Source of the DNA: Deinococcus aquatilis DSM 23025
Lineage (GTDB): Bacteria; Deinococcota; Deinococci; Deinococcales; Deinococcaceae
NCBI RefSeq assembly: GCF_000378445.1
Contig: NZ_KB899722.1
Coordinates: 1 to 61,213, forward strand
Length of the DNA stretch: 61,213 nt
Direction: 5' to 3'
In this document: piece after piece, positions 33,523 to 45,521 of the stretch
Position numbering within the stretch: position 1 is the first letter of the stretch
Layout of the letters: the number at the start of each line of letters is the position of its first letter
Notes under the pieces: model-generated
What the model was told of the DNA's origin: nothing
What the model saw: the letters and a program-made list of their open reading frames with translations, nothing else
The model's database searches: none
Position numbers and translations under genes: made by a program

Positions 33523-34837
33523 CTTCCCCCACCAGCCTGCTCTCAATCGCCCGTGCGTGTGCTTCCAGCCCTTCTGCGCGGGCGAGCAGAGCGGCGGCGG
33601 GGCCGATGCGGTGCAGGGTGGCCTCGTTCACGCCGATCACGCTGATGATGTTCTGGAAATCGCGCACATTGACCGGACTCATGAAGCGGGCCGTGCCGCC
33701 CGTGGGCATGACGTGGCTGGGGCCTGCCACGTAGTCGCCCAGAGCTTCCATGCTGGCTTCTCCGATAAAGACGCCGCCCGCCCGCTGCACGCGTCCCAGC
33801 AGGCTCCACGGGTCGCGGGTCAGCAGACAGAGGTGTTCGGGGGCGTACAGGTTGGCAAGGTCGAGGGCTTCCCCGAGGTCGGCGGCCAGAATGACTTTCA
33901 TGCGGGCCTGAACGCTATCCCGCGCCCAGGTGCGATTGGGTTCGGGCAGGGCTTCCAGTTGGCCGCCCAGTTCGGCCTGAACCCGAACCAACAGCTCGCG
34001 GCTGGTCGAGACCAACACGGGTTCCGCGCCGTTGTGTTCGGCCTGTGCCAGTAGATCGGCGGCCACGTAGCGGGCATCGGCGCTGTCATCGGCCACCACC
34101 AGCGTTTCGGTTGGCCCCGGCAGGCTTTCTATTCCGGTCTGGCCGTAGACCAGGCGCTTGGCGATCACCACAAACAGGTTGCCGGGGCCAGCAATCTTGT
34201 CCACGGCGGGCAGCGTGCCCGTGCCGTAGGCCAGCGCCGCGATTGCCTGAGCGCCGCCCACACGCACGATTCGGGTCAGGCCCAGTTCTCGGGCGGCCAC
34301 CAGAATGGCGGGGTGAATCTGGCCGTCGCGGGCGGGCGGCGTGGCAATGATGATTTCGGGCACGCCTGCCACCTGCGCGGGCACGGCGGTATGAATCAGG
34401 GTGCTGATCAGGGGCGCGAGGCCCCCTGGCACATACACCCCGACCCGTCCCAGCGGGCGAATCAGTTGGCCCAGTGCGCCGCCCTCATCATGGTTCAGGA
34501 ACCCGTGCGCGGGCTGCTGCATATAAAAGGCACGTACACGGGCAATTGCCAATCGGATGGCCGCGTGCAGATCGGCGTTTACATGGGCTTCGGCCAGTTC
34601 TTCGGCGCTGATTTCCAACTGCTGTGGGCGCACGCCGTCCAGCCGCTCGGTCCAGTCGCGCAGGGCGTCGTCGCCGCGTGCCCTTACATCGGCAATGATC
34701 CGCTCCACCACCTGCGTGGGCGTCAGCGCCTCGCCAAAAGTGGCTTCTATACGGGCCAGAACGCTGTCGGGCACAGGAATATCGTTAAAAGTACGGGTCA
34801 GGGCGGCGCGGGCATCGGGGCCTTGAAGAACTTGCAT
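33515..34837 (-). CDS. hisD: Histidinol dehydrogenase
   Basis: A 440-residue enzyme catalysing the last two oxidations of histidine synthesis, histidinol to histidine with NAD and zinc. Seen: IADVRARGDDALRDWTERLD, GRVGVYVPGGLAPLISTLIH, KIAGPGNLFVVIAKRLVYG, PGPTETLVVADDSAD, GPSHVMPTGGTARFMSPV. An AGGAGC ribosome-binding site precedes the ATG. No other his gene is adjacent. Confidence 0.97.
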   Translation of the reverse strand: MQVLQGPDARAALTRTFNDIPVPDSVLARIEATFGEALTPTQVVERIIADVRARGDDALRDWTERLDGVRPQQLEISAEELAEAHVNADLHAAIRLAIARVRAFYMQQPAHGFLNHDEGGALGQLIRPLGRVGVYVPGGLAPLISTLIHTAVPAQVAGVPEIIIATPPARDGQIHPAILVAARELGLTRIVRVGGAQAIAALAYGTGTLPAVDKIAGPGNLFVVIAKRLVYGQTGIESLPGPTETLVVADDSADARYVAADLLAQAEHNGAEPVLVSTSRELLVRVQAELGGQLEALPEPNRTWARDSVQARMKVILAADLGEALDLANLYAPEHLCLLTRDPWSLLGRVQRAGGVFIGEASMEALGDYVAGPSHVMPTGGTARFMSPVNVRDFQNIISVIGVNEATLHRIGPAAALLARAEGLEAHARAIESRLVGEEV

Positions 34838-34889
34838 GGTTGCTCCTGCGGAGGGGTAGGGGTTGAGGGGTTAAAGGCAATCGCTGGCG

Positions 34890-34965
34890 CTCATTCACCC
34901 CCTCTCCTGCGTAGCTCTGCGAGTCCCAGCCTCCCCCCTCAAGGGAGAGGAGCCAAAAGCGCAAA
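34890..34965. repeat. Fragment of GC-palindromic repeat
   Basis: CCCCCTCTCCTGCGTAGCTC and CTCCCCCCTCAAGGGAGAGG resemble the inner palindromes of the 15138-15315 element. It lies between hisD and the next minus-strand gene. Confidence 0.45.
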
Positions 34966-35066
34966 GATGCAGATTGGCTTTCAACTTGAGAGAAAAGGTT
35001 TAAAGACAGCACTGGAGGGGAAGCAGGAAAGGTGGAATGGTAGGTGTTTGGTGTTTGACTCCTCCC

Positions 35067-35726
35067 CTACCCCGCCCGCCGCCGCCTGCGCTCTGGCTGG
35101 GCTTGCCGCCTCGCCTGGGGCAAATTGGCTTCCACCGGGCCGAAGTCGGTGGGCTGAATCAGGCGCAGCAGGCGGTGAGGGGCGTCTTGCTCTACATACA
35201 CGTAAGCGTGGCCGGGGCGCAGCAGATACACATGGGTGGGCGTGCCGTTCACGTCGCTGCCCTGTGCCGGATGCAGGGTCTGCACATGCACCCGGCCCCC
35301 GGTCAGGCGTTGGGGCGGCAGGTCTTGCCCATGCTGGCCGCGCAGCCACAGCAGCAAACTCACGGGGTCGTGGTGGTCGCCCAGCAGGGGGGCGCTCACC
35401 TCGTCTTTGCCTTGCCTCAGCGTCAGCATGCCATTTTTGCGGTCAAAGGTCGTCTCGAAACTGGGCTTGCCGCGCCCGTCGCCCTCGCTGTAGCTGTGGC
35501 TGGCAAAGGTGCGGGCGTGCATCCGGCTGCTCTGCACGCGCCGCACTTCGGGCAGCACGCCGCCGAAGTTGGTTTCTACACGGGCAATCAGGGCGCTGCG
35601 TTCGGGGTGAACCGTCCACGTCTGCTCTCCGGCATAGCGTCCCCCCAGCGTCAGGGTCAGCGCAAACGATTCGGCCCCGAGCTGGAAGGCTTCCCGGCCC
35701 TGTTCATCGTCTGGAAGATGGGTCAT
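35067..35726 (-). CDS. Hypothetical protein
   Basis: A 219-residue soluble protein with no signal peptide or membrane helix. The N-terminal half has alternating beta strands (AFQLGAESFALTLTLGGRYAG), the C-terminal half HVYLLRPGHAYVYVEQDA, and the end is Arg-rich (QPERRRRRAG). The pattern recalls DUF3108-type beta barrels but no signature is clear. Codon use matches the neighbours, so it is real. No known partners; the flanking gaps hold repeats. Confidence 0.7.
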   Translation of the reverse strand: MTHLPDDEQGREAFQLGAESFALTLTLGGRYAGEQTWTVHPERSALIARVETNFGGVLPEVRRVQSSRMHARTFASHSYSEGDGRGKPSFETTFDRKNGMLTLRQGKDEVSAPLLGDHHDPVSLLLWLRGQHGQDLPPQRLTGGRVHVQTLHPAQGSDVNGTPTHVYLLRPGHAYVYVEQDAPHRLLRLIQPTDFGPVEANLPQARRQAQPERRRRRAG

Positions 35727-35759
35727 GAAGAGACCTGCCCTGAGGACAGGGTTCTGTGA

Positions 35760-35784
35760 GTAGATCGTGGATCGTGGATCGTAG
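35760..35784. repeat. GATCGTGG repeat
   Basis: Three copies of GATCGTGG/GATCGTAGG follow the start of the hypothetical gene, in the opposite orientation to the array at 31721-31776. Confidence 0.65.
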
Positions 35785-35938
35785 GCAAAGCATCGTGGTG
35801 ACAGAACCTAAGCTTTAGGCCAGCAGAGGAACTTTTGAACCGCTGGACTGAGGGCAGTGTTCTTAGAGTCCCTAACTTGACCAGCACCGGAAACGGTACG
35901 GCCCCCACGCCTTTCCCACTCACCACTCACGGGTTTCC

Positions 35939-37117
35939 CTACCCGATCTGATTCCAAAAGCTCTCACCCGGCCCGTCCCAGTCCGCGCCCAGTGCGTGTG
36001 CGGCAGTGGCCCCCACATCAGCAAAGGTGGCCCGCTCGCCCAGATCAATTGCGCCGATGCCGGGGCGGTAGGCCAGCAGCATGCCGTGTTCGCGGGTGTG
36101 GTCGGTGCCGCGCCAGGTCGGGTCGTTGCCGTGATCCGAAATGATGATCAGTGCGCCGTCATCGGGCACGGCGGTCAGCAGGTCGGGCAGCGCGGCATCA
36201 AAGGCGGCGAGGCAGGCGCTATATCCGGCGGGGTCGCGGCGGTGGCCGTACTTGGCGTCGAAATCCACCAGATTGGTGAAAATCAGGCCAGAAGTGCCGT
36301 CCTGCGCGGCCTGCGTCATGCGGGCCAACGTCTTGCGAATGCCGTCGGGGTTGTCGTCGGTATGGATTTCTTCGGTAAAGCCCTGATGCGCGTAGATGTC
36401 GGGGATTTTGCCGATGCCGATCACGGCCTGCCCAGCGGCCTTGAGGCTGTCCAGCACGGTGGGCGGTGGCAACAGGCTAAAATCGCGGCGGTGTTCGCCT
36501 GCCCGCTCGAAGGGATGCTCTCCCCGGAAGGGCCGTGCAATCACGCGGGCCACCGCATACGGCCCCTGCAACAGTTCGCGGGCCGCGAGGCACCACTGGT
36601 ACAGCGTTTCCAGCGGCACCACGTCTTCATGGGCGGCGATCTGAAACACGCTGTCGCCACTGGTGTACACGATGGGGTTTCCGGTGCGGCGGTGTTCCTC
36701 GCCGTAATCGCGGATCACGTCGGTGCCGCTGTAGGGCTTGTTGCACAGGTGCCCGCGCCCGGTGGCGGCGTCGAAGGCGTCCATCACGGCAGGCGGAAAG
36801 CCCTCAGGGAAAATCTGGAAGGCGTGTTCGAGCTGCACGCCCATGAATTCCCAGTGCCCGGTGCTGGTGTCTTTGCCGGGGCTGACCTCGCGCATCCGGC
36901 CAAAAGCTCCGTGTATCTCCGCGCCTTCGGGAAGGGTCTGGGGGCCAGTTTGGACGGTGGGAATGCGGCCCAGTCCCAGCCCCGCCAGATGGGGCAGGTG
37001 GGCAGGAGCGGCGGTCAGGGTGTGATTGAGGGTGTGAGAACCGACGTCGCCAAAGCTGGCAGCATCGGGCAGTTCACCGACACCCACGGAATCCAGAACG
37101 ATGATGGTGAGGAGCAT
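35939..37117 (-). CDS. deoB: Phosphopentomutase
   Basis: A 392-residue alkaline-phosphatase-superfamily enzyme that interconverts ribose-5- and ribose-1-phosphate (and deoxy forms) in nucleoside salvage. Metal-ligand segments seen: [59 protein letters not shown]. The ATG giving [15 protein letters not shown] stands six bases after TACACT, a leaderless arrangement; the longer open frame upstream contains a repeat and is not part of the protein. Confidence 0.96.
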   Translation of the reverse strand: MLLTIIVLDSVGVGELPDAASFGDVGSHTLNHTLTAAPAHLPHLAGLGLGRIPTVQTGPQTLPEGAEIHGAFGRMREVSPGKDTSTGHWEFMGVQLEHAFQIFPEGFPPAVMDAFDAATGRGHLCNKPYSGTDVIRDYGEEHRRTGNPIVYTSGDSVFQIAAHEDVVPLETLYQWCLAARELLQGPYAVARVIARPFRGEHPFERAGEHRRDFSLLPPPTVLDSLKAAGQAVIGIGKIPDIYAHQGFTEEIHTDDNPDGIRKTLARMTQAAQDGTSGLIFTNLVDFDAKYGHRRDPAGYSACLAAFDAALPDLLTAVPDDGALIIISDHGNDPTWRGTDHTREHGMLLAYRPGIGAIDLGERATFADVGATAAHALGADWDGPGESFWNQIG

Positions 37118-37138
37118 GGAGGCAGTGTAACGGCACAG

Positions 37139-37196
37139 CGGATCGTGGATCGTGAAATGTGAAAAAAGACCTGACCACGGTCCACGTTCCACACTC
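37139..37196. repeat. GATCCAC-type repeat pair between deoB and lptB
   Basis: GCGGATCGTGGATCGTG at 37139-37155 is inverted against CCACGGTCCACGTTCCACA at 37179-37196. It lies between the divergent deoB and lptB starts. Confidence 0.6.
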
Positions 37197-37260
37197 CAGC
37201 TCCCGCCTATCGTCACTCCTCTCACGGGCGGCGCAGAGGGCGCGTGGTACGCTTCCAGAC

Positions 37261-38058
37261 GTGACCTCGCCCGCCTCCCCTGCCCCCGTCACGCCCAGCG
37301 TTCCCGCCGTCAATCCTCATGCGGGATTAGGGCGGCCAGAGTTGGTGGCTTCCGGGTTGTCCAAAAATTATGGACGGCGGGCGGTGGTACGCGGCGTGGA
37401 TTTCCGGGTGCGGCCCGGTGAAATCGTGGCGCTGTTCGGCCCCAACGGTGCGGGCAAAACCACCACGTTTTACATGCTGGTGGGCTTTATTCGCCCCGGC
37501 GGTGGGCAGATTACCCTCGGAGAACGCGACGTGACGCGGCTGCCCATGCACGAGCGGGCGCGGCTGGGCCTCGGCTACCTGCCGCAGGAACCGAGCGCTT
37601 TTCGCAAGCTGACGGCCCGCGACAATCTGTTGGCAATTCTGGAATATGGCCCACTGCCCCGCGCCGAACAGGAAGCCCGCGCCGACTCGCTGCTGGCCGA
37701 ATTTGGCCTCACGCATCTGGCGGGCAGTTTCGCCTATCAGCTCTCGGGCGGAGAAAGGCGGCGTCTGGAGCTGGCCCGCGCCCTCACCACCGACCCCGAT
37801 TATCTGCTGCTGGACGAGCCTTTTACGGGTGTAGACCCCAAAAGCATCCGTGAGATTCAGCGCCTGATCCGCGAACTGCGAGACCGCCGGGGCATCGGCG
37901 TGTTTATTACCGATCACAATGTGCGCGAAACCATCGCCCTGACCGACCGGGTGTACCTGATGTTCGACGGAGAAGTGAAATTTGAGGGCACGCCGCAGGA
38001 ATTCGCGCAAGATGAAGATGCACGCCGTCACTACCTCGGCGACGACTTCGAGTTGTAA
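37261..38058 (+). CDS. lptB: LptB-type ABC transporter ATPase
   Basis: A 265-residue ATPase. A short Pro/Ala-rich tail is followed by Walker [10 protein letters not shown] (60-68), [18 protein letters not shown], and Walker B LLLDEPF. The sequence [20 protein letters not shown] and [20 protein letters not shown] are LptB-like. In diderms LptB powers transport of LPS to the outer membrane; Deinococcus has an outer membrane but no known LPS, so the cargo is uncertain. GTG 37261 is chosen because TACGCT lies seven bases before it. The next gene starts 12 bases on. Confidence 0.9.
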   Translation: MTSPASPAPVTPSVPAVNPHAGLGRPELVASGLSKNYGRRAVVRGVDFRVRPGEIVALFGPNGAGKTTTFYMLVGFIRPGGGQITLGERDVTRLPMHERARLGLGYLPQEPSAFRKLTARDNLLAILEYGPLPRAEQEARADSLLAEFGLTHLAGSFAYQLSGGERRRLELARALTTDPDYLLLDEPFTGVDPKSIREIQRLIRELRDRRGIGVFITDHNVRETIALTDRVYLMFDGEVKFEGTPQEFAQDEDARRHYLGDDFEL

Positions 38059-38070
38059 GCGGAGACTGCG

Positions 38071-39969
<1,899 letters not shown>

Positions 39970-40066
39970 AACTGCATTTTTTCAGAGGGAAAAACTTTCA
40001 GGCCAGTGGGCAAAGGGGAGGGAGCAGCCGCACCGAAGCAGGCCGCCCCCTCCCCCGCTCTTGGCT

Positions 40067-41125
40067 TCAGCCTAGGTAGGCCACCAGCAGATCGATGCCC
40101 GCCCGCAGGTCATCTTCGTGGACAGCTTCTACGATGGTGTGGATGTAGCGGGTCGGCAGGCTGAGGGTCACGGTGGGCACGCCCGCCCGCGATTTCTGGA
40201 TGGCTGCGCCGTCTGTGCCCCCCAGCGCCAGCACTTCCAACTGGTAGCGGATGCCCTCGCGCTCGGCCAGATCCACCAGTTCATCCACCAACCAGCGGGT
40301 CGAGATCATGGTGGAATCGAACACCTTGATGCCGATGCCGTCGCCGAGGCGGGTTACGGCTTCTTCGGGGGCCACGCCGGGGGTATCCACGGCCAACGTC
40401 ACGTCCAGCCCGATGCCCAGCGTCGGCTCTATGCCGTAGGCGGCCACGATGGCCCCGCGCAGGCCCACCTCTTCCTGCACGCTGAACACGGCCACCAGAT
40501 CATGACGGGGCCGCTTGTCCCGAAACTGGCGCAGCACTTCCAGTTGCATATAGACGCTGGCGCGGTCATCCATCGCCTTGCCCACCGTCAGTTTGCCCAC
40601 CTGCCGCGCCGTCTGATCCAGCGTCACCATGTCACCAATTCGTACCCGGCGCTTCACCTCGTCGGCGTCCAGGCCCAAGTCCACAAAGAATTCCTTGACC
40701 TCTGGAATCTTCTTGCGTTCCTCGGCGCTGGCGATATGCACAGGCTTGCCGCCGGGGGTCAGAATGCCGGGCAGTGCCCCGCCCCGCGTCTGCACGGTCA
40801 CGTTGCGGGCGAACAGGTTGCGGGTATCGAAGCCGCCGAGCGCCTGCACGCGCACAAAGCCCCGGTCATCTATAAAGCGCACCAGAAAGCCGATTTCGTC
40901 CATGTGGGCGCTGAGCATCACGCGGTGGCGCTCGCCGTCGGATTTTTTGGCTTTGCGTCCAGCACGCGTCGCGATGATGTTGCCCAGAGAGTCCACGCGC
41001 ACGTCGTCGGCCAGCCCCTCCAGTTCACGCAGCACGAAGTCGCGCACGGCTTCCTCGTTGCCGGGCACGCCGTTCAGGTCAGAAAGCTGATGCAAAAGTT
41101 CCAGCCGCAATTGGGTTGTAGACAC
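40067..41125 (-). CDS. M42-family metallo-aminopeptidase
   Basis: A 352-residue enzyme (TET aminopeptidase/endoglucanase M type). Metal ligands and catalytic residues are in AHMDEIG, KAMDDRASV, QEEVGLRG, IGLDVTLA and TRYIHTIVEA. It removes N-terminal residues from peptides, usually in a large dodecamer. GTG 41125 is used because TATGCT lies seven bases before it; the ATG at 41137 is within that box, as with the EamA gene. Confidence 0.93.
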   Translation of the reverse strand: MSTTQLRLELLHQLSDLNGVPGNEEAVRDFVLRELEGLADDVRVDSLGNIIATRAGRKAKKSDGERHRVMLSAHMDEIGFLVRFIDDRGFVRVQALGGFDTRNLFARNVTVQTRGGALPGILTPGGKPVHIASAEERKKIPEVKEFFVDLGLDADEVKRRVRIGDMVTLDQTARQVGKLTVGKAMDDRASVYMQLEVLRQFRDKRPRHDLVAVFSVQEEVGLRGAIVAAYGIEPTLGIGLDVTLAVDTPGVAPEEAVTRLGDGIGIKVFDSTMISTRWLVDELVDLAEREGIRYQLEVLALGGTDGAAIQKSRAGVPTVTLSLPTRYIHTIVEAVHEDDLRAGIDLLVAYLG

Positions 41126-41215
41126 GCGGCCCAGCATAGTCGCTGCCCCCTACCCCATGTCTGTATCAGCGGGACACGGCAGCGGGCAGGCCGGAGCCAG
41201 AGCAAGCTCCAGACC

Positions 41216-41250
41216 AAAAAAATCAGCCCCACCATCTCTGGCAGGGCCGC
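41216..41250 (-). terminator. rpmE terminator
   Basis: An imperfect GC-rich hairpin after rpmE (minus strand) is followed by a seven-T run, seen as AAAAAAA at 41216-41222 on the + strand. Confidence 0.6.
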
Positions 41251-41264
41251 TAAGACGCTGGGTC

Positions 41265-41486
41265 TTACTTCTTCTTGGCGGTGCGGTAGCTGTCACCGAA
41301 GCGCTTGTTGAACTTGTCAACGCGGCCTTCGGTATCCAGGAAGCGCTCTTCGCCCGTCCAGAAGGGGTGCACGCCGCTCCACACGTCTACGTGGATTTCG
41401 GGCTTGGTAGACAGGGTTTCCATGATGACTTTGCCCTGAAAAATGATTTTGGTGGGAACGGCCTTGGGGTGGATGTCTTTCTTCAT
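41265..41486 (-). CDS. rpmE: Large ribosomal subunit protein bL31
   Basis: A 73-residue protein with family segments MKKDIHPKA, SKPEIHVDVWSGVHPFW-like region and RVDKFNKRFG. It lacks the CxxC zinc pair of the zinc-binding form, so it is the Cys-less type, which is usually favoured when zinc is scarce. Stands alone between the aminopeptidase and a deaminase gene on the same strand. Confidence 0.95.
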   Translation of the reverse strand: MKKDIHPKAVPTKIIFQGKVIMETLSTKPEIHVDVWSGVHPFWTGEERFLDTEGRVDKFNKRFGDSYRTAKKK

Positions 41487-41556
41487 GGGGTGCCTCCTCC
41501 GTTACGTCGAAGTGCGTAACGGGCAACCCTAAAACTGTAGCACAGACTGAGGGCGC

Positions 41557-42750
41557 TCAGGGCCAGATGAAGCTCTCCTGCCAAGTCTCACCCCGCCGAA
41601 TGAATGGCAGGGGCGTTCCGGTCACGCGGGAGCCGCCTTTCACGGCAGCCCTGACGATCAGGCGCGGGTCGAGGTGCGGATACAGCGTGCGGGCAAAAGC
41701 CACATCGTCGCGCACATCGAGGCTGCCACCGCTGGCAACCGAATCGGTGCCGAGGGCGATTTCCACGCCCGCCGCCGCGAATCCGGCCCACGGAAACACG
41801 CCGCATTCCAGATGGGTATTGCTGCGGGGGCAAGACACCACGGCGCAGCCTGCGCGGGCAGTGCGGGCGATGTCGTCCGGCGTGACATTGACCATATGCA
41901 CCAGCGTGGGGCGGGCGGTCAGCACCCCCAATTCATCGAGATAACGCACGGGCGTCAGGTCGGCTTCGGGGGCGCGTCCGATGACTTCGGCAAAGGTGGC
42001 GGGGTACGGAAAGCGGGTCATGCTGTCCCAGATGGGGCCGCCGCCTGTGCGGAACAGTTCCACCTCGCTGGGATGTTCGGCCACATGAATTTGCAACGGA
42101 ATGCCCTCCCCTGCCGCGTAGTCGGTCAGCAGACGCATCAGGCGGGAGCTGACGGTAAACGGCGTATGGGGCGATAACCCGAGGCGGGGGCCGCCCGGAC
42201 GCTCCAGCTTGCGGTGGGCATCCATGACCTGCCGCGCCGCGCTGAACACTTCGTCGGCCCGCTCTGGAAAAGGACTGAGCACCTCGAAATAAACGACGCC
42301 AGACAGGTCGGTGCGGGCCAGCAGCGGGGCCAGCATGTCCTGTCCGTGCGACCCGACAATATCGCCCACCGCACCCGCGCCCAAACCCCCTAGGGTCTCG
42401 GCCCCAGCCAGAGCGCCCGCCAGACCGCGTTTTTCCCGCTGGCCTACCGCCACTTCAGGAATCCAGCGAAAATACGGCAGGGCCTGGAAGTCGTAGGCGC
42501 TCATATCGAGGTGCGTGTGGGCATTCACGGGTGGCGGCGCGATGATGCTTCCGGCACGGCGCTCGCGGGCGTGCGGAAAATTGCCGCGCAGGGTGTCGGG
42601 GTGCCCCGTGGCCGCCACGATTCCGCCCGACACCACCACGCCCCCCGGCGACTGTGCGCCGCCCATGCCCGTATACAGGATGTCGCAGGTCAGCAGTTCG
42701 GGGGTGTGGGGGGCAAGATCAGGGGAGGCGACATCAGACATAGGAGACAT
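41557..42750 (-). CDS. Amidohydrolase, probable aminodeoxyfutalosine deaminase-like
   Basis: A 397-residue metal-dependent hydrolase. Metal ligands are in NAHTHLDMS, HVAEHPSEV, LVHMVNVTPD and LGTDSVASGG. It resembles the deaminase used in the futalosine route to menaquinone, found in Deinococcus, but cytosine/guanine deaminase relatives are hard to exclude. The ATG at 42750 is preferred over later ATG 42741. No other mqn gene is nearby. Confidence 0.78.
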   Translation of the reverse strand: MSPMSDVASPDLAPHTPELLTCDILYTGMGGAQSPGGVVVSGGIVAATGHPDTLRGNFPHARERRAGSIIAPPPVNAHTHLDMSAYDFQALPYFRWIPEVAVGQREKRGLAGALAGAETLGGLGAGAVGDIVGSHGQDMLAPLLARTDLSGVVYFEVLSPFPERADEVFSAARQVMDAHRKLERPGGPRLGLSPHTPFTVSSRLMRLLTDYAAGEGIPLQIHVAEHPSEVELFRTGGGPIWDSMTRFPYPATFAEVIGRAPEADLTPVRYLDELGVLTARPTLVHMVNVTPDDIARTARAGCAVVSCPRSNTHLECGVFPWAGFAAAGVEIALGTDSVASGGSLDVRDDVAFARTLYPHLDPRLIVRAAVKGGSRVTGTPLPFIRRGETWQESFIWP

Positions 42751-42784
42751 TGTGCCGCCTGTCGGGCTGAACAACCGCAAACAA

Positions 42785-42818
42785 ACAAAAGGCCGGACAG
42801 CCCGTAGACTCTCCGGCC
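42785..42818 (-). terminator. Terminator of the spo0M-like gene
   Basis: GGCCGGA at 42791-42797 pairs with TCCGGCC at 42812-42818; on the minus strand it is followed by TTTTGTTTG. Confidence 0.8.
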
Positions 42819-42834
42819 CAGATAGACAATTTTC

Positions 42835-43569
42835 TCAGCTCAGGCGCTTGATCCGGCCCTCAAGCTCGTGGGCAACGGCGTCTGGTCCCTGCCGCAGCAG
42901 ATGGCCGGGCACGTTCCAGCGGTCTTTGCTCTCAAATTCGCTGGTAAACAGGCTCGCCACCCCGGTTGCGCGGCGATCCACTTCCAGAATCACGTCCAGA
43001 CCGTCACCGTTGGGAAACATCATCAATTCCAGTTCGGTCAGTTTGTACTGTCCGTGCGGAGGCCGGAAGCTGAGTTCCTGCGCAATACGCCCGTGATGAT
43101 GCTCCACTTCGCTTTTGGCGAGGCTGAATCCCAGGCGTTGCGCCGCGTTGATCAGGGTCTCCATGCCCGCGCTGGGCAAGATGGTCAACTGATCGTTGTC
43201 GCCGGGGTCGGCGGCTCCGGCAATATCGGCGTCGGTGATCAGCCAGACCGCCGTGCCGGGAAGGGTCAGCGGCGTGCCTGCTGGAATCACCACACTGAAA
43301 GGAAATTCCTGAGTTTCGCCGGGGCGGATGACGAAATTACCCGTGACAGGCTGGGTAAACAGCGTGTGTGTCACGTATGAATCGTCGTGGCGATAGCGGG
43401 TGGCAATACCCAGATTGATGCGCTCGATGGTCTGTTCCACCGCGCCGCCCTTCACGACCACCACACCGTTCAGAGGGTCTCCGATTCGCACAGCCCGGTC
43501 GCGCAACTGTGCATCCACTTTTGCCGCACCCACACCCACCGATGCCATCATTTTCTTCAGGAATCCCAT
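42835..43569 (-). CDS. Spo0M-like protein
   Basis: A 244-residue protein of the SpoOM family (arrestin-like fold): RAVRIGDPLNGVVVVKGG, TRYRHDDSYVTHTLF, IRPGETQEFPFSVVIPAGTPL. In Bacillus it limits early sporulation; Deinococcus does not sporulate, so a general stress or scaffold role is inferred. GGAAGG precedes the ATG. A terminator follows. Confidence 0.85.
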   Translation of the reverse strand: MGFLKKMMASVGVGAAKVDAQLRDRAVRIGDPLNGVVVVKGGAVEQTIERINLGIATRYRHDDSYVTHTLFTQPVTGNFVIRPGETQEFPFSVVIPAGTPLTLPGTAVWLITDADIAGAADPGDNDQLTILPSAGMETLINAAQRLGFSLAKSEVEHHHGRIAQELSFRPPHGQYKLTELELMMFPNGDGLDVILEVDRRATGVASLFTSEFESKDRWNVPGHLLRQGPDAVAHELEGRIKRLS

Positions 43570-43698
43570 ACTTCCTTCCTACGCAGCAGGGCCAGATAAA
43601 GTTTCCGTTCCGGCAAATTCAGTGTTCAAAGGTTCTGTCGCCGTTGGTCCGGTCCGCTGTTGGCCTGATTGCCGCCAGATCAGCTTCACCGGATCAGC

Positions 43699-44454
<756 letters not shown>

Positions 44455-44541
44455 ACCACACAGGGTACAGGCTGGGCGGGGGCTGTGGGCCATGAAGCAG
44501 GACGGTGAGCAACACGGTTATCTTCCCGACAACACCAATGA

Positions 44542-44579
44542 GGCAGGGCCGCCTCTCCGTTAGGAAAGACGGCCCTGCC
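44542..44579. terminator. Hairpin after rplT
   Basis: GGCAGGGCCG at 44542-44551 pairs exactly with CGGCCCTGCC at 44570-44579. It lies 17 bases beyond the rplT stop. Neither side has a T-tract, so I call it a terminator only tentatively. Confidence 0.4.
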
Positions 44580-44595
44580 CAGTCCTGCTCTGGAT

Positions 44596-44958
44596 TTACT
44601 TGTTGTTGCGGGCAGCCTGCGCCGCGTCGACCAGTGCCTTGAAGGCAGCGGGTTCGCGGGCGGCGATGTCGGCCAGGACCTTGCGGTTCAGGTCGATCCC
44701 GGCCAGTTTCAGGCCGTTGATGAAGTGCGAGTAGTTCATGCCGTGCAGACGTGCGCCTGCGTTGATACGCTGAATCCACAGGCGGCGGAAGTCGCGCTTC
44801 TTGTTGCGGCGATCGCGGAACTCGTAAGTTGCGGCGTTCAGCAGCGTTTGGAAGGCGTTACGGTAGGTCTTGGAGCGGCTGCCCCAGAAGCCCTTGGCCC
44901 GCTTGAGCACCTTTTTATGGCGGCGGCGGCGGACGATACCAGTCTTGACGCGTGGCAA
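44596..44958 (-). CDS. rplT: Large ribosomal subunit protein bL20
   Basis: A 120-residue basic protein: [20 protein letters not shown] start, then [16 protein letters not shown] and [20 protein letters not shown]. It binds 23S rRNA early in large-subunit assembly and represses its own operon in several bacteria. Six bases follow the rpmI stop. infC is not upstream here. Confidence 0.97.
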   Translation of the reverse strand: MPRVKTGIVRRRRHKKVLKRAKGFWGSRSKTYRNAFQTLLNAATYEFRDRRNKKRDFRRLWIQRINAGARLHGMNYSHFINGLKLAGIDLNRKVLADIAAREPAAFKALVDAAQAARNNK

Positions 44959-44963
44959 CTAAA

Positions 44964-45164
44964 TCACTTCCCCTTCGGCAGCGCGAGCTTCATGCGTGCC
45001 CACTCGCTCTTGGCGAGAACGAAACCCTTGCCCTTGCCGCGAATGGTGTCGCCGCTCTTGCCAGTGTTCTGGTGGCGTTTACCACTCTTGAACGCCATGA
45101 CCTTGCCCGTACCGGTGATCTTCACGCGGCGGGTGGCGCTTTTTTTGGTCTTCATCTTAGGCAT
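44964..45164 (-). CDS. rpmI: Large ribosomal subunit protein bL35
   Basis: A 66-residue protein: [20 protein letters not shown], then [20 protein letters not shown]. It forms the rpmI-rplT pair, with a leader of about 155 bases between its promoter and the ATG that could hold an L20 autoregulatory site. Confidence 0.96.
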   Translation of the reverse strand: MPKMKTKKSATRRVKITGTGKVMAFKSGKRHQNTGKSGDTIRGKGKGFVLAKSEWARMKLALPKGK

Positions 45165-45324
45165 TTTCTTGCTCCTGTAGCCCGGAAACTCCGCGCAGGT
45201 TCACTGCTGTCGGGTCGCCGTCTGGGGGCTAGGGCCGTTTCTCGCCGCTCACGTCGTGTACGGTCTGTACAGTCTGCTTGTGCCGGAAACAGTTGGCCGC
45301 CCTGTCCCACTTGGCCGACTTGAG

Positions 45325-45354
45325 AGTATACAGGGCAGCGGGGCAGCGGGGCAA
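45325..45354 (-). promoter_or_regulatory. rpmI-rplT promoter
   Basis: On the minus strand, TTGCCC (45349-45354) and TATACT (45325-45330) are 18 bases apart. The -35 end is only five bases from the two-hairpin repeat at 45359. Confidence 0.7.
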
Positions 45355-45358
45355 GTGA

Positions 45359-45489
45359 TACAGATTCCGGTTAGACAGTTATGAAATAACTGCGAAACCC
45401 GACTAACAGGAGTAGGAAAAAGGACGGATTCCAGAATGGAGTTAGCTTTTGGTGCGGTTCCAAAAGCTAACTCCATTCTGGAATCCGTC
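45359..45489. repeat. Two-hairpin repeat, copy 1, with 30-bp perfect palindrome
   Basis: A first small hairpin (CAGTTAT GAA ATAACTG at 45376-45392) is followed by GAGTAGGAAAAA and a perfect 30-bp stem: 45423-45452 pairs exactly with 45460-45489 around the loop TGCGGTT. The stem begins GACGGATTCC. The same order of parts occurs at 55423-55556. On the minus strand the large hairpin is followed by CCTTTTTCC, so it may also terminate the terC transcript. Confidence 0.85.
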
Positions 45490-45521
45490 TGACGCTGCCC
45501 CGCTGCCCGCCTACGCCAACC

